Assembly (NCBI GenBank): GCA_031386665.1
Contig: JANNCN010000027.1
Span: 1 to 16,113, forward strand
DNA from: JANYCG01 sp031386665
GTDB lineage: Bacteria > Pseudomonadota > Gammaproteobacteria > Burkholderiales > Burkholderiaceae_C
DNA: 16,113 bases
Direction: 5' to 3'
Shown: piece after piece, positions 1 through 6,982 of the stretch
Position numbering within the stretch: the stretch's first letter is position 1
Layout of the letters: each line of letters starts with the position of its first letter
Position numbers and translations under genes: made by a program
Notes under the pieces: generated by a model
Databases searched by the model: none
The model's input: only the letters and a program-made list of their open reading frames with translations
What the model was told of the DNA's origin: nothing

Positions 1-160
1 CCGTGGGGCCACAGCCCATCACGCTTTGCAACAGGGTTGACTTGCCAGCACCATTCAGGCCCTGCAACACCACCAGTTCGCTTGCATTGACCGACAACGT
101 CACATCAAACAAGGCTTGCGCAGAACCCCACCAAGCGTTCAGATTTTTGATTTCAAGCAT
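1..160 (-). CDS. livF: LivF-type ABC transporter ATP-binding protein (partial, N-terminal 53 residues)
   Basis: Reverse-strand reading from the ATG at 158-160 gives MLEIKNLNAWWGSAQALFDV followed by a Walker A motif, GLNGAGKST, then LLQSVMG before the window ends. The short 'LxVxNLxxxYG' start and the Walker A about 35 residues in are typical of LivF, the second ATPase of HAAT (branched-chain amino acid/amide) importers. It hydrolyses ATP at the inner membrane with LivG to drive uptake through the LivHM permease. The start lies 8 bases inside the end of livG, so the two are translationally coupled. Signature motif and Walker B lie outside the window, so intactness cannot be judged. The substrate is unknown; amides, urea or branched amino acids are all possible for this family. 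Confidence 0.88.
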   Translation of the reverse strand, partial: MLEIKNLNAWWGSAQALFDVTLSVNASELVVLQGLNGAGKSTLLQSVMGCGPT

Positions 161-974
161 GCTGGGCTGCAGCCGAAAAATTGGCCCCCAAGTAGCGCGA
201 CCGAACCAGCGGGTTGCCTGCCACGTCACTAGCAGAACCTTGCGCGGCAATTTCGCCGTCAATCAACACCAGCACCCGGTCTGCCACGCCAAAAACGGCG
301 TCCATGTTGTGTTCGGTGTACAACACGGCAATGCCCTGGCTTGCCAAAGATTTGACCAAATGCATCAGTTGCGCACGCTCGGCTTGAGCCAATCCAGCGG
401 CCGGTTCGTCAAGCAAAAGGAGTTTGGAGGAATCAGCAGCAGGACCAGACCCAGACCCAGAGCCTGACCCTGAACTGACCTTGCCAGGCCGATAACCCAC
501 CCCTGCCAGTGCCAACACCAGTTCCAGCCGCTTTTTAGCGCCGTAAGGCAAACCCAGAACGTCTGCATGGGCAAGCTCCTTCAATTGCAACGTGTCCAGC
601 AGCGCGTGGCAGTCGGTCACAGCAGTTTTGTCAAGCGAGCGCCAGCCAGAGAGCCCGCGCAAGTTGGCGCGAATCAGTTGAATGTTTTGCAGCACCGTCA
701 AGGCTTCAAAGGTCTGCGCAACTTGAAAGGTTCTGCCGATTCCCAACGCTTGGCGCCGCGCGGCAGGTGAATTTTGCAAAGTTTGGCCGCGCCAGCTGAT
801 GCTGCCAGAGGTGGCTTCATGCTGACCCGCCACACAGGCAAAGCAGGTGGATTTACCTGCTCCGTTGGGGCCGATCAAGGCCACGCACTCACCCGGCGCG
901 ATCTCAAAGCTGACGTCATTGACGGCTTTGACGCCTCCAAAGTGCTTGACCAGATGGTTGACTATCAAGCTCAT
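153..974 (-). CDS. livG: LivG-type ABC transporter ATP-binding protein with a Ser-Gly-rich insertion
   Basis: 273 residues. Walker A GPNGAGKST is at residues 35-43, the ABC signature appears as LPYGAKKRLE near 140-150, and Walker B is LLLLDEPAAGL near 184-195. A switch His follows in YTEHNMD, and the C-terminal end matches LivG-type proteins (COG0411). It is one of the two ATPases of a HAAT importer. The ATG overlaps the stop of the fused permease gene by 4 bases (ATGA), and its end overlaps livF by 8, so this is one transcript. Odd: between the signature helix and Walker B, where family members usually run straight from 'ALA' to 'KLLLLDEP', there are about 30 extra residues including an SG-SG-SG-SG-SG run (about residues 166-178, DNA 441-476). 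All core motifs remain in frame, so the protein is probably functional. Confidence 0.92.
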   Translation of the reverse strand: MSLIVNHLVKHFGGVKAVNDVSFEIAPGECVALIGPNGAGKSTCFACVAGQHEATSGSISWRGQTLQNSPAARRQALGIGRTFQVAQTFEALTVLQNIQLIRANLRGLSGWRSLDKTAVTDCHALLDTLQLKELAHADVLGLPYGAKKRLELVLALAGVGYRPGKVSSGSGSGSGSGPAADSSKLLLLDEPAAGLAQAERAQLMHLVKSLASQGIAVLYTEHNMDAVFGVADRVLVLIDGEIAAQGSASDVAGNPLVRSRYLGANFSAAAQHA

Positions 975-2842
975 GGCGCTTTGCCCTGGCTTAGGGTTGC
1001 AGCAAACCTGACTCGCAACTTTTGCATTGCGCCCAACAAACCATTGGGCGCAAGCACCATGATTAGCATCACGAACAGACCCAAAGCGCCACGCCAGTAT
1101 TCAAAATTGCGCCCCAGTTCAGCGCCTGCCCAAACCAGCAGGCCTGCGCCCACCACCACGCCCCACAACTGATGCACCCCGCCCAACAAAACCACCAGCA
1201 GTGCATCAACCGAGGTGGATACACTGGCAGCCGACGGAAAAACGGCCCCTTTGTGCGCTGCAAAAAGGCCCCCCGCCAAACCCGCCAAGGTGGCACTTTC
1301 GCAAAAAACGCGGTATTTGATCCAGTTGACAGGCAAGGCACTGGCCTGTGCCCGCAAAGGCGCGTCGCGCACCGCCTGCAAAGCCGCACCCAAGCTGGAT
1401 TTCGCAAGCACTCGCAAGGCCCCAACGCTGGCCAGCGCCAGGCCCATGAGCAGCGCATAAAACAGGTCGCGGGTGTCTGCGGTAACAAGGTTCAGGCCGA
1501 TCACACCGTTGTCGCCACCGGTCAACCCGACCCATTGGGACGCCGCGGCCCAAACCAACTGAGCGAGCGCCAGCGACAGCATGGCCAGGTAAACCCCGCC
1601 GCTTCGAACCACCACCGCCCCAAACGCTGCGGCCACAGCCAATGGCAAGCTGCAACTTGCCGCCAAGGCCCACGGCAAGCTCACACCCCAAACGCTGTGC
1701 GCCAGAGCCGCCGCATAGGCACCCAAGGCAAAAAATGCAGCATGCCCGAAGCTGACCAAACCACCCAGCGCCATCATCGATTGCAAGCTGACGCCAAAAA
1801 TAACCAAAATCAAGGCGTCTGAAGCGAGTGACTGCCAGTAGTCGCCCGCAGTCCAAGCCAAGGCACACACCGCTATCAAACCGACTGACACGATGGCCGA
1901 GCCCAACAGGCTGGCGGGTTTGAAATTGAATTTTTGGGCAGCCTCGCGCGCGGTGAAGTCCTGCGCTTTGCCCAACAAGCCTTGGGGTCGCAATGCCAAC
2001 ACGACGGCCATAGTCAAAAACACCAAAACCAAGGTGGACTGTGGAAAGAGCTGGGTGCCAAAGGCGTGGATCAAACCAATCAACAAGGCCGCCACGAACG
2101 CACCCGTGACACTGCCCAGGCCGCCTGTGACGACCACGACAAAAGTCTCGACCACCACATTCACATCCATTTGCAGGGTGGCGGGTTCCCGCGGTAATTG
2201 CAAAGCGCCGCCCAAACCGGCCAATGCGCAGCCCAAAACAACCACGCCCAGCATCAAGGGTTTAGGGTTGACGCCCAGGGCGTCCAGCATCACGCGGTCC
2301 ATGGTGGCGGCCCGCAGGCGGCGACCGAACTGGGTTTTGTGCAGCAACCCATACAAACCCAGCCAGACCAAAGGCCCCAGCGCAATCGTCACCAACTGGT
2401 ACTGCGGAAAGTAGTTGCCCGCTATTTCAATCGAACCTTTGAGTCCCGGAAAACGCGGCGCAAAAACTTCGTCAGGCCCAAAGCCGAAGCGCATGGCGTC
2501 ATGCATGGACAGCGTCAAGCCAAAGGTTGCGACCAGTTGGTAAAGCTCAGGCGCGCCGTAAAGTCGGCGCAGCAAAGTGAACTCGGCCACGGCCCCGGCA
2601 ATGGCCGCAAAGCCGGCACCCATCAGCATGGCCAGCGCATACAGCCAAGGGCTGTCGCCCCAGGCAGGGAACCAGTGGGTCACCCAATAGGCCGAAAACA
2701 GCGCCCCCAGCATGAAAAAACTGCCGTGCGCAAAGTTCACGATGCGGGTCACACCGAAAATCAAGGTCAGGCCAGACGCCATCATGAACAGCGTGCTGGC
2801 GTAACTCAGCCCATTCAACAACTGGATGGCGATGGCACTCAC
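971..2842 (-). CDS. livHM: Fused LivH-LivM branched-chain amino acid-type ABC permease
   Basis: 623 residues, about twice the size of a single permease. Residues 1 to about 290 match LivH (early ASGLTLIFGVTRIVNFAHGS motif, many hydrophobic helices, GGLGSVTGAFVAALLIG near the end). Residues from about 310 match LivM (SLQSMMALGGLVSFGHAAFFALGAYAA, GGVYLAMLSLALAQ, GLAGGLFAAHKG). The protein would span the inner membrane with roughly 16-20 helices and form the whole translocation pore of a HAAT importer. The start codon is GTG (2840-2842); an upstream ATG at about 2858-2860 runs into a stop after two codons in another frame. The stop overlaps the livG start by 4 bases. A 133-bp gap separates it from the nitroreductase gene on the same strand, and I see no gene in it. 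No periplasmic binding protein gene lies upstream. Confidence 0.92.
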   Translation of the reverse strand: MSAIAIQLLNGLSYASTLFMMASGLTLIFGVTRIVNFAHGSFFMLGALFSAYWVTHWFPAWGDSPWLYALAMLMGAGFAAIAGAVAEFTLLRRLYGAPELYQLVATFGLTLSMHDAMRFGFGPDEVFAPRFPGLKGSIEIAGNYFPQYQLVTIALGPLVWLGLYGLLHKTQFGRRLRAATMDRVMLDALGVNPKPLMLGVVVLGCALAGLGGALQLPREPATLQMDVNVVVETFVVVVTGGLGSVTGAFVAALLIGLIHAFGTQLFPQSTLVLVFLTMAVVLALRPQGLLGKAQDFTAREAAQKFNFKPASLLGSAIVSVGLIAVCALAWTAGDYWQSLASDALILVIFGVSLQSMMALGGLVSFGHAAFFALGAYAAALAHSVWGVSLPWALAASCSLPLAVAAAFGAVVVRSGGVYLAMLSLALAQLVWAAASQWVGLTGGDNGVIGLNLVTADTRDLFYALLMGLALASVGALRVLAKSSLGAALQAVRDAPLRAQASALPVNWIKYRVFCESATLAGLAGGLFAAHKGAVFPSAASVSTSVDALLVVLLGGVHQLWGVVVGAGLLVWAGAELGRNFEYWRGALGLFVMLIMVLAPNGLLGAMQKLRVRFAATLSQGKAP

Positions 2843-2975
2843 AACTGGCTTTCAGCGCATCAAAGCGGGGTTGGCTGGGGCTGGGCCAGGGGCTAGTTCA
2901 GGCATGCTTTAGGCCATCGCAGCTTGCAAAACACAACGGGCCGCGAGTCATTTGAACTAGCCAATTGCTCAGGCT

Positions 2976-3731
2976 TCAATCCAGCCAATGGGTGAATTCT
3001 GCCGCAGGCACACGGGGCGTGTGAAAGGTGTTGACGATGTCGCTTTCATCGGCGTAGCCCAGCGCCATACCACAGACCAGCATTTCGCTGTCTGTTGCAC
3101 CGATATGCGGAAGGATGATTTTGCCAAAACCGTTCCAGGCCGCTTGCGGGCAGGTGTGCAGGCCACGCCCGCGCGCGGCCACCATGATGCTTTGCAAAAA
3201 CATGCCGTAGTCCACCAAACTGCCACGTCCCAGCACGCGGTCCATGGTGAACATCAAGCCAATGGGCGCATCAAAAAACTGGTAATTGCGCTGATGCTGG
3301 GCGTGCATTTTGTCTTTGTCGCCTTTGCCAATGCCCAGCAGGCCGTACAGTCCCCAGCCGTTTTCGCGGCGACGGTCGATATAGGGGCTGACCCACTGGG
3401 TGGGGTAATAGTCGTACTCCTCGCGGTAGCCAGCGGCCAGGGTTGGGTTGGCGCGAATGGCATCGTGGGCGGCGCAGACTTTTTTCACCAGACTGTCGCG
3501 GCTGGCACCCTGCAAAACGTAGGCTTTCCACGGCTGCGTGTTGGTGCCAGACGCGGCCCGGCTGGCGACTTGCAAAATTGCAGTGATAGTCTCGCGCGAG
3601 ACGGCTTGCTGCATGAAGGCGCGAGTGGACATGCGCGACGTGATGGCCGCATCGACGATGGCTGCGCTATTCAGAGAGTTACTCAGAGCGCCACTCTGCG
3701 GGTTGCTTTGAAGGGGTGGGTTGGTGGTCAT
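2976..3731 (-). CDS. Nitroreductase-family FMN oxidoreductase
   Basis: 251 residues from the ATG at 3729-3731; a TTG 30 bases upstream (3759-3761) would add ten residues and is less likely. Seen: the N-terminal flavin-binding pattern RMSTRAFMQQAVSRETITAILQ, then ASRAASGTNTQPWKAYVL, which is the usual 'R-S-x-R-x-F ... A-P-S-x-x-N-x-Q-P-W' layout of nitroreductases. It also has a mid-region GLMFTMDR and a C-terminal CGMALGYAD close to the family's 'GyP' motif. Members are soluble homodimers that use FMN and NAD(P)H to reduce nitroaromatics, quinones or related substrates; the natural substrate here cannot be read from sequence. It is the first gene of a minus-strand set followed after 133 bp by the LivHM permease, so co-transcription is possible. 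Function beyond the family is not known. Confidence 0.9.
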   Translation of the reverse strand: MTTNPPLQSNPQSGALSNSLNSAAIVDAAITSRMSTRAFMQQAVSRETITAILQVASRAASGTNTQPWKAYVLQGASRDSLVKKVCAAHDAIRANPTLAAGYREEYDYYPTQWVSPYIDRRRENGWGLYGLLGIGKGDKDKMHAQHQRNYQFFDAPIGLMFTMDRVLGRGSLVDYGMFLQSIMVAARGRGLHTCPQAAWNGFGKIILPHIGATDSEMLVCGMALGYADESDIVNTFHTPRVPAAEFTHWLD

Positions 3732-3899
3732 GGATAAAGGTTTGAAAAGTGGAGTTGCCAAGGCCTGTCAATCTGGGCTCCGCTTCGATGATATCTGCCA
3801 AGGCGGGTGGCTCAGGAACGGGCATGAGAAAGATCTGTCTCGGGTGAGATCGGCACACATCGTCGCGGTTTGTGGCAATGCGTTCCCGCGGCGATCTGC

Positions 3900-3923
3900 G
3901 GGGCGGTTTGTGGGGCGGTTTGT
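3900..3923 (+). repeat. 12-bp tandem duplication
   Basis: GGGGCGGTTTGT occurs twice in direct succession (3900-3911, 3912-3923), followed by a partial third copy, GGGGTTTG. It lies about 170 bp upstream of the nitroreductase start in noncoding DNA. It is probably a slippage product; no function is indicated. Confidence 0.8.
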
Positions 3924-3977
3924 GGGGTTTGGAAATTGATTGGTATTGGTATTTTTACGTCAATTTGGCGTCAAAAA

Positions 3978-4009
3978 CATAAAAAAGAACCTGCAGGTTC
4001 TTTTTTATG
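3978..4009. terminator. 32-bp perfect palindrome resembling a bidirectional intrinsic terminator
   Basis: The core GAACCTGCAGGTTC is flanked by A6 on the left and T6 on the right, and then by CAT on the left and ATG on the right, all perfectly symmetric about the CTGCAG at 3991-3996. As RNA, either strand gives a 7-bp stem with a short loop followed by U6, the layout of an intrinsic terminator in both directions. Its location between two divergent transcription units is unusual for a terminator. It may block readthrough of antisense transcripts, or it may simply be the end of the interspersed repeat in which it lies. Confidence 0.6.
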
Positions 4010-4098
4010 AAATAACAGTCAAAAATGGCATTTTATCAATAAAATAGGCCTCTAGCTCTCGAATCATATACATAGTTTGCTATTTATATTATAGCTTT
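3981..4098 (-). repeat. Interspersed intergenic repeat, copy A
   Basis: Read on the minus strand, this ~118-bp stretch aligns along its length with 15881-15991 on the plus strand. Shared landmarks in order are a GCTAT...ATAGC small hairpin, an ACTNTGTATATNATTCG block, CTAGAGGCCTATTTT, an ATTTTTGAC/ATTTTGAC block, and AAAAAAGAACCTGCAGG. Copy A keeps the complete 3' palindrome. The CTAGAGGCCTATTTT motif is one I recall seeing repeatedly in Comamonadaceae intergenic DNA (memory, not checked). It is noncoding and probably a small nonautonomous repeat. Confidence 0.8.
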
Positions 4099-4177
4099 TA
4101 AAGACTGTGGCCATTGCGCTCAGTCATGGTCAGTCGATCTGCGCGAGCGCTCAGGCAGGCCACAAACTGCCCACATA

Positions 4178-5836
4178 ATGGCCTTTGTGACTGACACAGT
4201 TCTTCAACTTCACCATATCACCAAACGCTTCGGCACCCTGCTGGCCAATGACGACATCAGCCTGCAGCTTCAGCGTGGCGAGGTACTGGCGCTGCTGGGT
4301 GAAAACGGCGCAGGCAAATCGACCTTGATGTCGGTTTTATTTGGCCACTACACGCCCGACGCAGGCTCGATAGAGGTTTTTGGCAAACCCTTGCCCGCTG
4401 GCAACCCCAAGGCGGCATTGGCCGCGGGTATTGGCATGGTGCACCAGCACTTCACGCTGGCCGACAACCTGACCGTGTTGGACAACGTGATGATCGGCAG
4501 CCAGCCGATTTGGCAGCCCATCACGCGCACCACCCTGGCCCGGATCAAGCTGCTCCAAGTTGCCCAGCAATTTGGCCTGAAGGTCGAGCCCGATACGCTG
4601 GTGCGCAGCCTGTCCGTGGGCGAGCGCCAGCGGGTTGAACTGCTGAAAGCCCTGTACCGGGGTGCCCGCATTTTGATTTTGGATGAGCCCACCGCCGTGT
4701 TGACGCCCGGCGAAGCGCAGGCGCTGTTTGAGGTGCTGGGGGCAATGGTGTCGCAGGGTCTCTCGATCATTTTCATCAGCCACAAGTTGGGCGAAGTGCT
4801 GCGGGTATCCAAGCGCATCGCCGTGTTGCGCGCTGGCAAGTTGGTCACAACCGTGCAGGCGTCGCAAACCACGCAGATTGAATTGGCGCAGTGGATGGTG
4901 GGCCATGCCGTGAACCCGCCCCAACGCCACCCCAGCCGAGCCAAGGGCGCTGCAGTGTGTCGTTTGCAAGACGCCTGCATGCAGCCCCAAACGCCCGGCG
5001 GGCGGGATCGGCTGGACCGCGTCAACCTGACATTGCACAGCGGCGAAATCGTTGCTGTGGCAGGTGTGTCCGGCAATGGCCAGGTGGCGCTCGCGCAATT
5101 GCTCTGTGGCATGAGGACGCTGACCTCGGGCAGTGTTCAGCTGGGCAATGAACGGCTTCAGTCCTCCCCGGCTTGGTTGGTCGCGCGTGGGGTGGCTCGC
5201 ATTCCTGAAGACCGCCATTCGGTGGGCGTGGTGGGGGATTTGCCAGTTTGGGAAAACGCCGTGTCTGAGCGGCTGCACAGCCCTGCTTTTTCGCGCTGGC
5301 AATTGATTCGCCAGCAAGCCGCCAAAGCGCAGGCACAGGCCGTGATCGCCCGGTTTGACGTGCGCGGCGCAGGCCCAGACACACCGGCGCGCAACCTTTC
5401 GGGTGGCAATATTCAAAAACTGATTTTGGGGCGTGCGCTGCTGCCCGTTGAGGGTGCAACCCAAACCACCCCATTGCTGATCGTGGCGCACCAACCCACA
5501 TGGGGGCTTGACATTGGTGCCGTGGCCTTTGTGCAGGCGCAGTTGATTGCGGCCCGCGACGCAGGTGCCGTTGTCTTGCTGATCTCAGATGATTTGGACG
5601 AGGTGATGACCCTGGGCGACCGCATCGCCGTGATGCACGCCGGACAAGTGACCACCGCCCTGTCCGCCGAAGACTGGAGCCGCGAAGCCATTGGACTTGC
5701 CATGGCAGGCGGCACAGCACCCGAAGCACTCAACTTGAGAGCACAATTTCCCGACGGGCCGCCCCGAGAAAAATTAGCCCGCTCGGGGGGCAGCGCAGTA
5801 CACGAAGTGACAAGCGTGGGGGCCACATCCACATGA
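4178..5836 (+). CDS. Nucleoside/nucleobase (BMP/NupABC-type) ABC importer, double-domain ATPase
   Basis: 552 residues with two ABC domains in tandem. The first is canonical: Walker A GENGAGKST (about residues 41-49), signature LSVGERQRVE, Walker B ILILDEPTAVLTPGE. The second is degenerate in the way usual for this family: GVSGNGQVAL in place of Walker A, an intact signature LSGGNIQKLILGRAL, and VAHQPTWGLDIGA in place of Walker B. ATPases of this layout energise NupABC/RbsA-like importers and here precede two matching permeases. The ATG at 4178 has no clear Shine-Dalgarno sequence; the conserved region begins about nine residues later. The stop overlaps the next gene's ATG (ATGA). Odd: the protein continues about 30 residues beyond the family's usual end, and residues ~526-550 are encoded by a GC-rich repeat related to the one in relA. 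The substrate is probably a purine or pyrimidine, judged from the adjacent deaminase (inference). Confidence 0.93.
   Translation: MAFVTDTVLQLHHITKRFGTLLANDDISLQLQRGEVLALLGENGAGKSTLMSVLFGHYTPDAGSIEVFGKPLPAGNPKAALAAGIGMVHQHFTLADNLTVLDNVMIGSQPIWQPITRTTLARIKLLQVAQQFGLKVEPDTLVRSLSVGERQRVELLKALYRGARILILDEPTAVLTPGEAQALFEVLGAMVSQGLSIIFISHKLGEVLRVSKRIAVLRAGKLVTTVQASQTTQIELAQWMVGHAVNPPQRHPSRAKGAAVCRLQDACMQPQTPGGRDRLDRVNLTLHSGEIVAVAGVSGNGQVALAQLLCGMRTLTSGSVQLGNERLQSSPAWLVARGVARIPEDRHSVGVVGDLPVWENAVSERLHSPAFSRWQLIRQQAAKAQAQAVIARFDVRGAGPDTPARNLSGGNIQKLILGRALLPVEGATQTTPLLIVAHQPTWGLDIGAVAFVQAQLIAARDAGAVVLLISDDLDEVMTLGDRIAVMHAGQVTTALSAEDWSREAIGLAMAGGTAPEALNLRAQFPDGPPREKLARSGGSAVHEVTSVGATST
5752..5826 (+). 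repeat. GC-rich hairpin repeat encoding the C-terminal tail of the ATPase
   Basis: Shares with the units at 13829-14081, in the same order and on the same strand of the window: GGGCCGCCCC, AGCCC..CTCGGGGGGCAGCG, and AAGCGTGGGGG/GAGCGTGGGGG ending in GNCAC. The middle is different: CACGAAGTG replaces CCCCCGCAAGGGTGG. It begins after the residues expected to end the ATPase and stays open in frame for about 25 codons. A GTGGGGG (5816-5822) at its end lies 10 bases before the ATG of the downstream permease and could serve as its ribosome binding site (inference). Confidence 0.75.
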
Positions 5837-6894
5837 GACTAGAAAAGCGAACCGGGTCATCACCGACCGCGATGATCTTTGCCCCGCTTGCCGCCATCGC
5901 CTTCACCTTGGTGGTCAGCACCTTGTTGGTTCTGTGGGCCGGTGCACCCGTCGGCCCCACCTATGCGTTACTAATTCAAGGCGGCTTTGGCTCAGTGTTT
6001 GCCTTGAGCGAAACACTGACCCGGGCAACGCCGCTCATCCTGACCGGCTTGGCGGCCACGGTGGCCTTCAAAGCGCGCTTGTTCAATATTGGTGCTGAAG
6101 GCCAGCTGTACGCGGGCGCATTGGCCGCCGTGGCGGTGGGTGGCCTTCATGGCGGCCGAGGGTTTGAAGCCTCGCCCTGGCTGCTATTCCCTCTGATGTT
6201 GTTGGCCGCCGCTTTGGCTGGTGCCGCATTGCTTTTAGGCCCGGCTTTGCTCAAAAACAAGCTTGGGGTGGATGAAGTGGTCACCACCTTACTGCTCAAT
6301 TTCATCATGCTGCTGTTGGTGTCGCTGATGCTGGACGGCCCCATGAAAGACCCCACCGCCATGGGTTGGCCGCAAAGTGTGGCGCTGCAAAGCGAGCTGG
6401 AACTGTCCAAGCTCATTCCCCAAACCCGCTTGCACACGGGCCTGCTGGGCGCTGGTGTGCTGGCGATTTTGTTGTATGGCTTATTCAAATATTCGGTGCT
6501 GGGTTTTGACATTCGCGCCCTCGGTGCCAATGCGCAAGCGGCGGCGTTTGCAGGCGTGCCAGTCACTCGCACCGTAGTGCTGACAGCGCTTTTGTCGGGT
6601 GCCTGCGCGGGTTTGGGTGGCGCGATTGAGGTGGCGGGTCGCACCGGGTACGTCACTTTGGACATGTCGCCCGGCTACGGTTACAGCGGCATTGTGATTG
6701 CTATGCTGGCAGGCCTGAACCCATTGGGCGTGCTGGCCGCCGGCGTGTTTGTAGCGGGCGTTTTGGTGGGTGCCGACAGCATGAGCCGCGCCATGAATGT
6801 GCCCACTTACATGGCCGATGTCATTGTGGCGGCATCGCTCATTTCAGTGTTGGTGGCCACGTTTTTCACCCAATACCGGATCAAACTCAAGTGA
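5833..6894 (+). CDS. Nucleoside/nucleobase ABC importer, permease 1
   Basis: 353 residues, mostly hydrophobic, with about 8-10 membrane segments. The FKARLFNIGAEGQLYAGALA motif near residues 77-96, the KNKLGVDEVVTTLLLNFIM segment and RALGANAQAAAFAGVPV are characteristic of the larger permease of BMP/NupABC-type importers (BPD_transp_2 family). It sits in the inner membrane and pairs with the second permease downstream. The ATG overlaps the ATPase stop by 4 bases (ATGA), so translation is coupled. The start fits the family: a short cytoplasmic stretch with positive charges (RLEKRTGS) before the first helix. No truncation or frameshift is seen. Confidence 0.92.
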   Translation: MRLEKRTGSSPTAMIFAPLAAIAFTLVVSTLLVLWAGAPVGPTYALLIQGGFGSVFALSETLTRATPLILTGLAATVAFKARLFNIGAEGQLYAGALAAVAVGGLHGGRGFEASPWLLFPLMLLAAALAGAALLLGPALLKNKLGVDEVVTTLLLNFIMLLLVSLMLDGPMKDPTAMGWPQSVALQSELELSKLIPQTRLHTGLLGAGVLAILLYGLFKYSVLGFDIRALGANAQAAAFAGVPVTRTVVLTALLSGACAGLGGAIEVAGRTGYVTLDMSPGYGYSGIVIAMLAGLNPLGVLAAGVFVAGVLVGADSMSRAMNVPTYMADVIVAASLISVLVATFFTQYRIKLK

Positions 6895-6982
6895 TGCGAA
6901 CTGGCTCGATCGTGTCGTTTCATCCTTTGCGGCGTTCGCTCAAGGGCGAAATTTTGCTCGCCAAGGCGCAGCAGCGAATCAA

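Larger units (their letters stand above)
3732..4177. other. 446-bp intergenic region between divergent operons
   Basis: No credible gene. The region separates the minus-strand nitroreductase/Liv genes from the plus-strand nucleobase importer, so it must hold promoters for both. From about 3940 to 4100 it is distinctly AT-rich compared with its surroundings. It holds a 12-bp tandem duplication, a 32-bp perfect palindrome, and an interspersed repeat, all listed separately. I could not assign -35/-10 pairs with confidence; a TATAAT on the minus strand at 4088-4093 has no convincing -35 partner. Confidence 0.7.

Noticed and set aside
2843..2975. The gap between the nitroreductase and LivHM genes, inspected for a small gene or leader peptide.
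   Set aside because: Only very short frames; the one ATG near the permease start terminates after two codons. No convincing structure.
3721..3939. A 72-codon plus-strand frame upstream of the importer operon.
   Set aside because: It starts opposite the nitroreductase start, ends in the 12-bp duplication (GRFVGRFVG), and shows no ribosome binding site or family resemblance.
4337..5494. A 385-codon open frame on the minus strand opposite the double-ABC ATPase.
   Set aside because: It lies wholly antisense to a gene with clear motifs, its translation is His/Gln/Arg-rich with no recognisable fold, and long antisense frames are expected in GC-rich coding DNA.
6797..6982. Extension of permease 2 upstream to 6797.
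   Set aside because: It would overlap permease 1 by about 100 bases out of frame, and the added residues are not hydrophobic in the family pattern; the ATG at 6983 gives the normal N-terminus.
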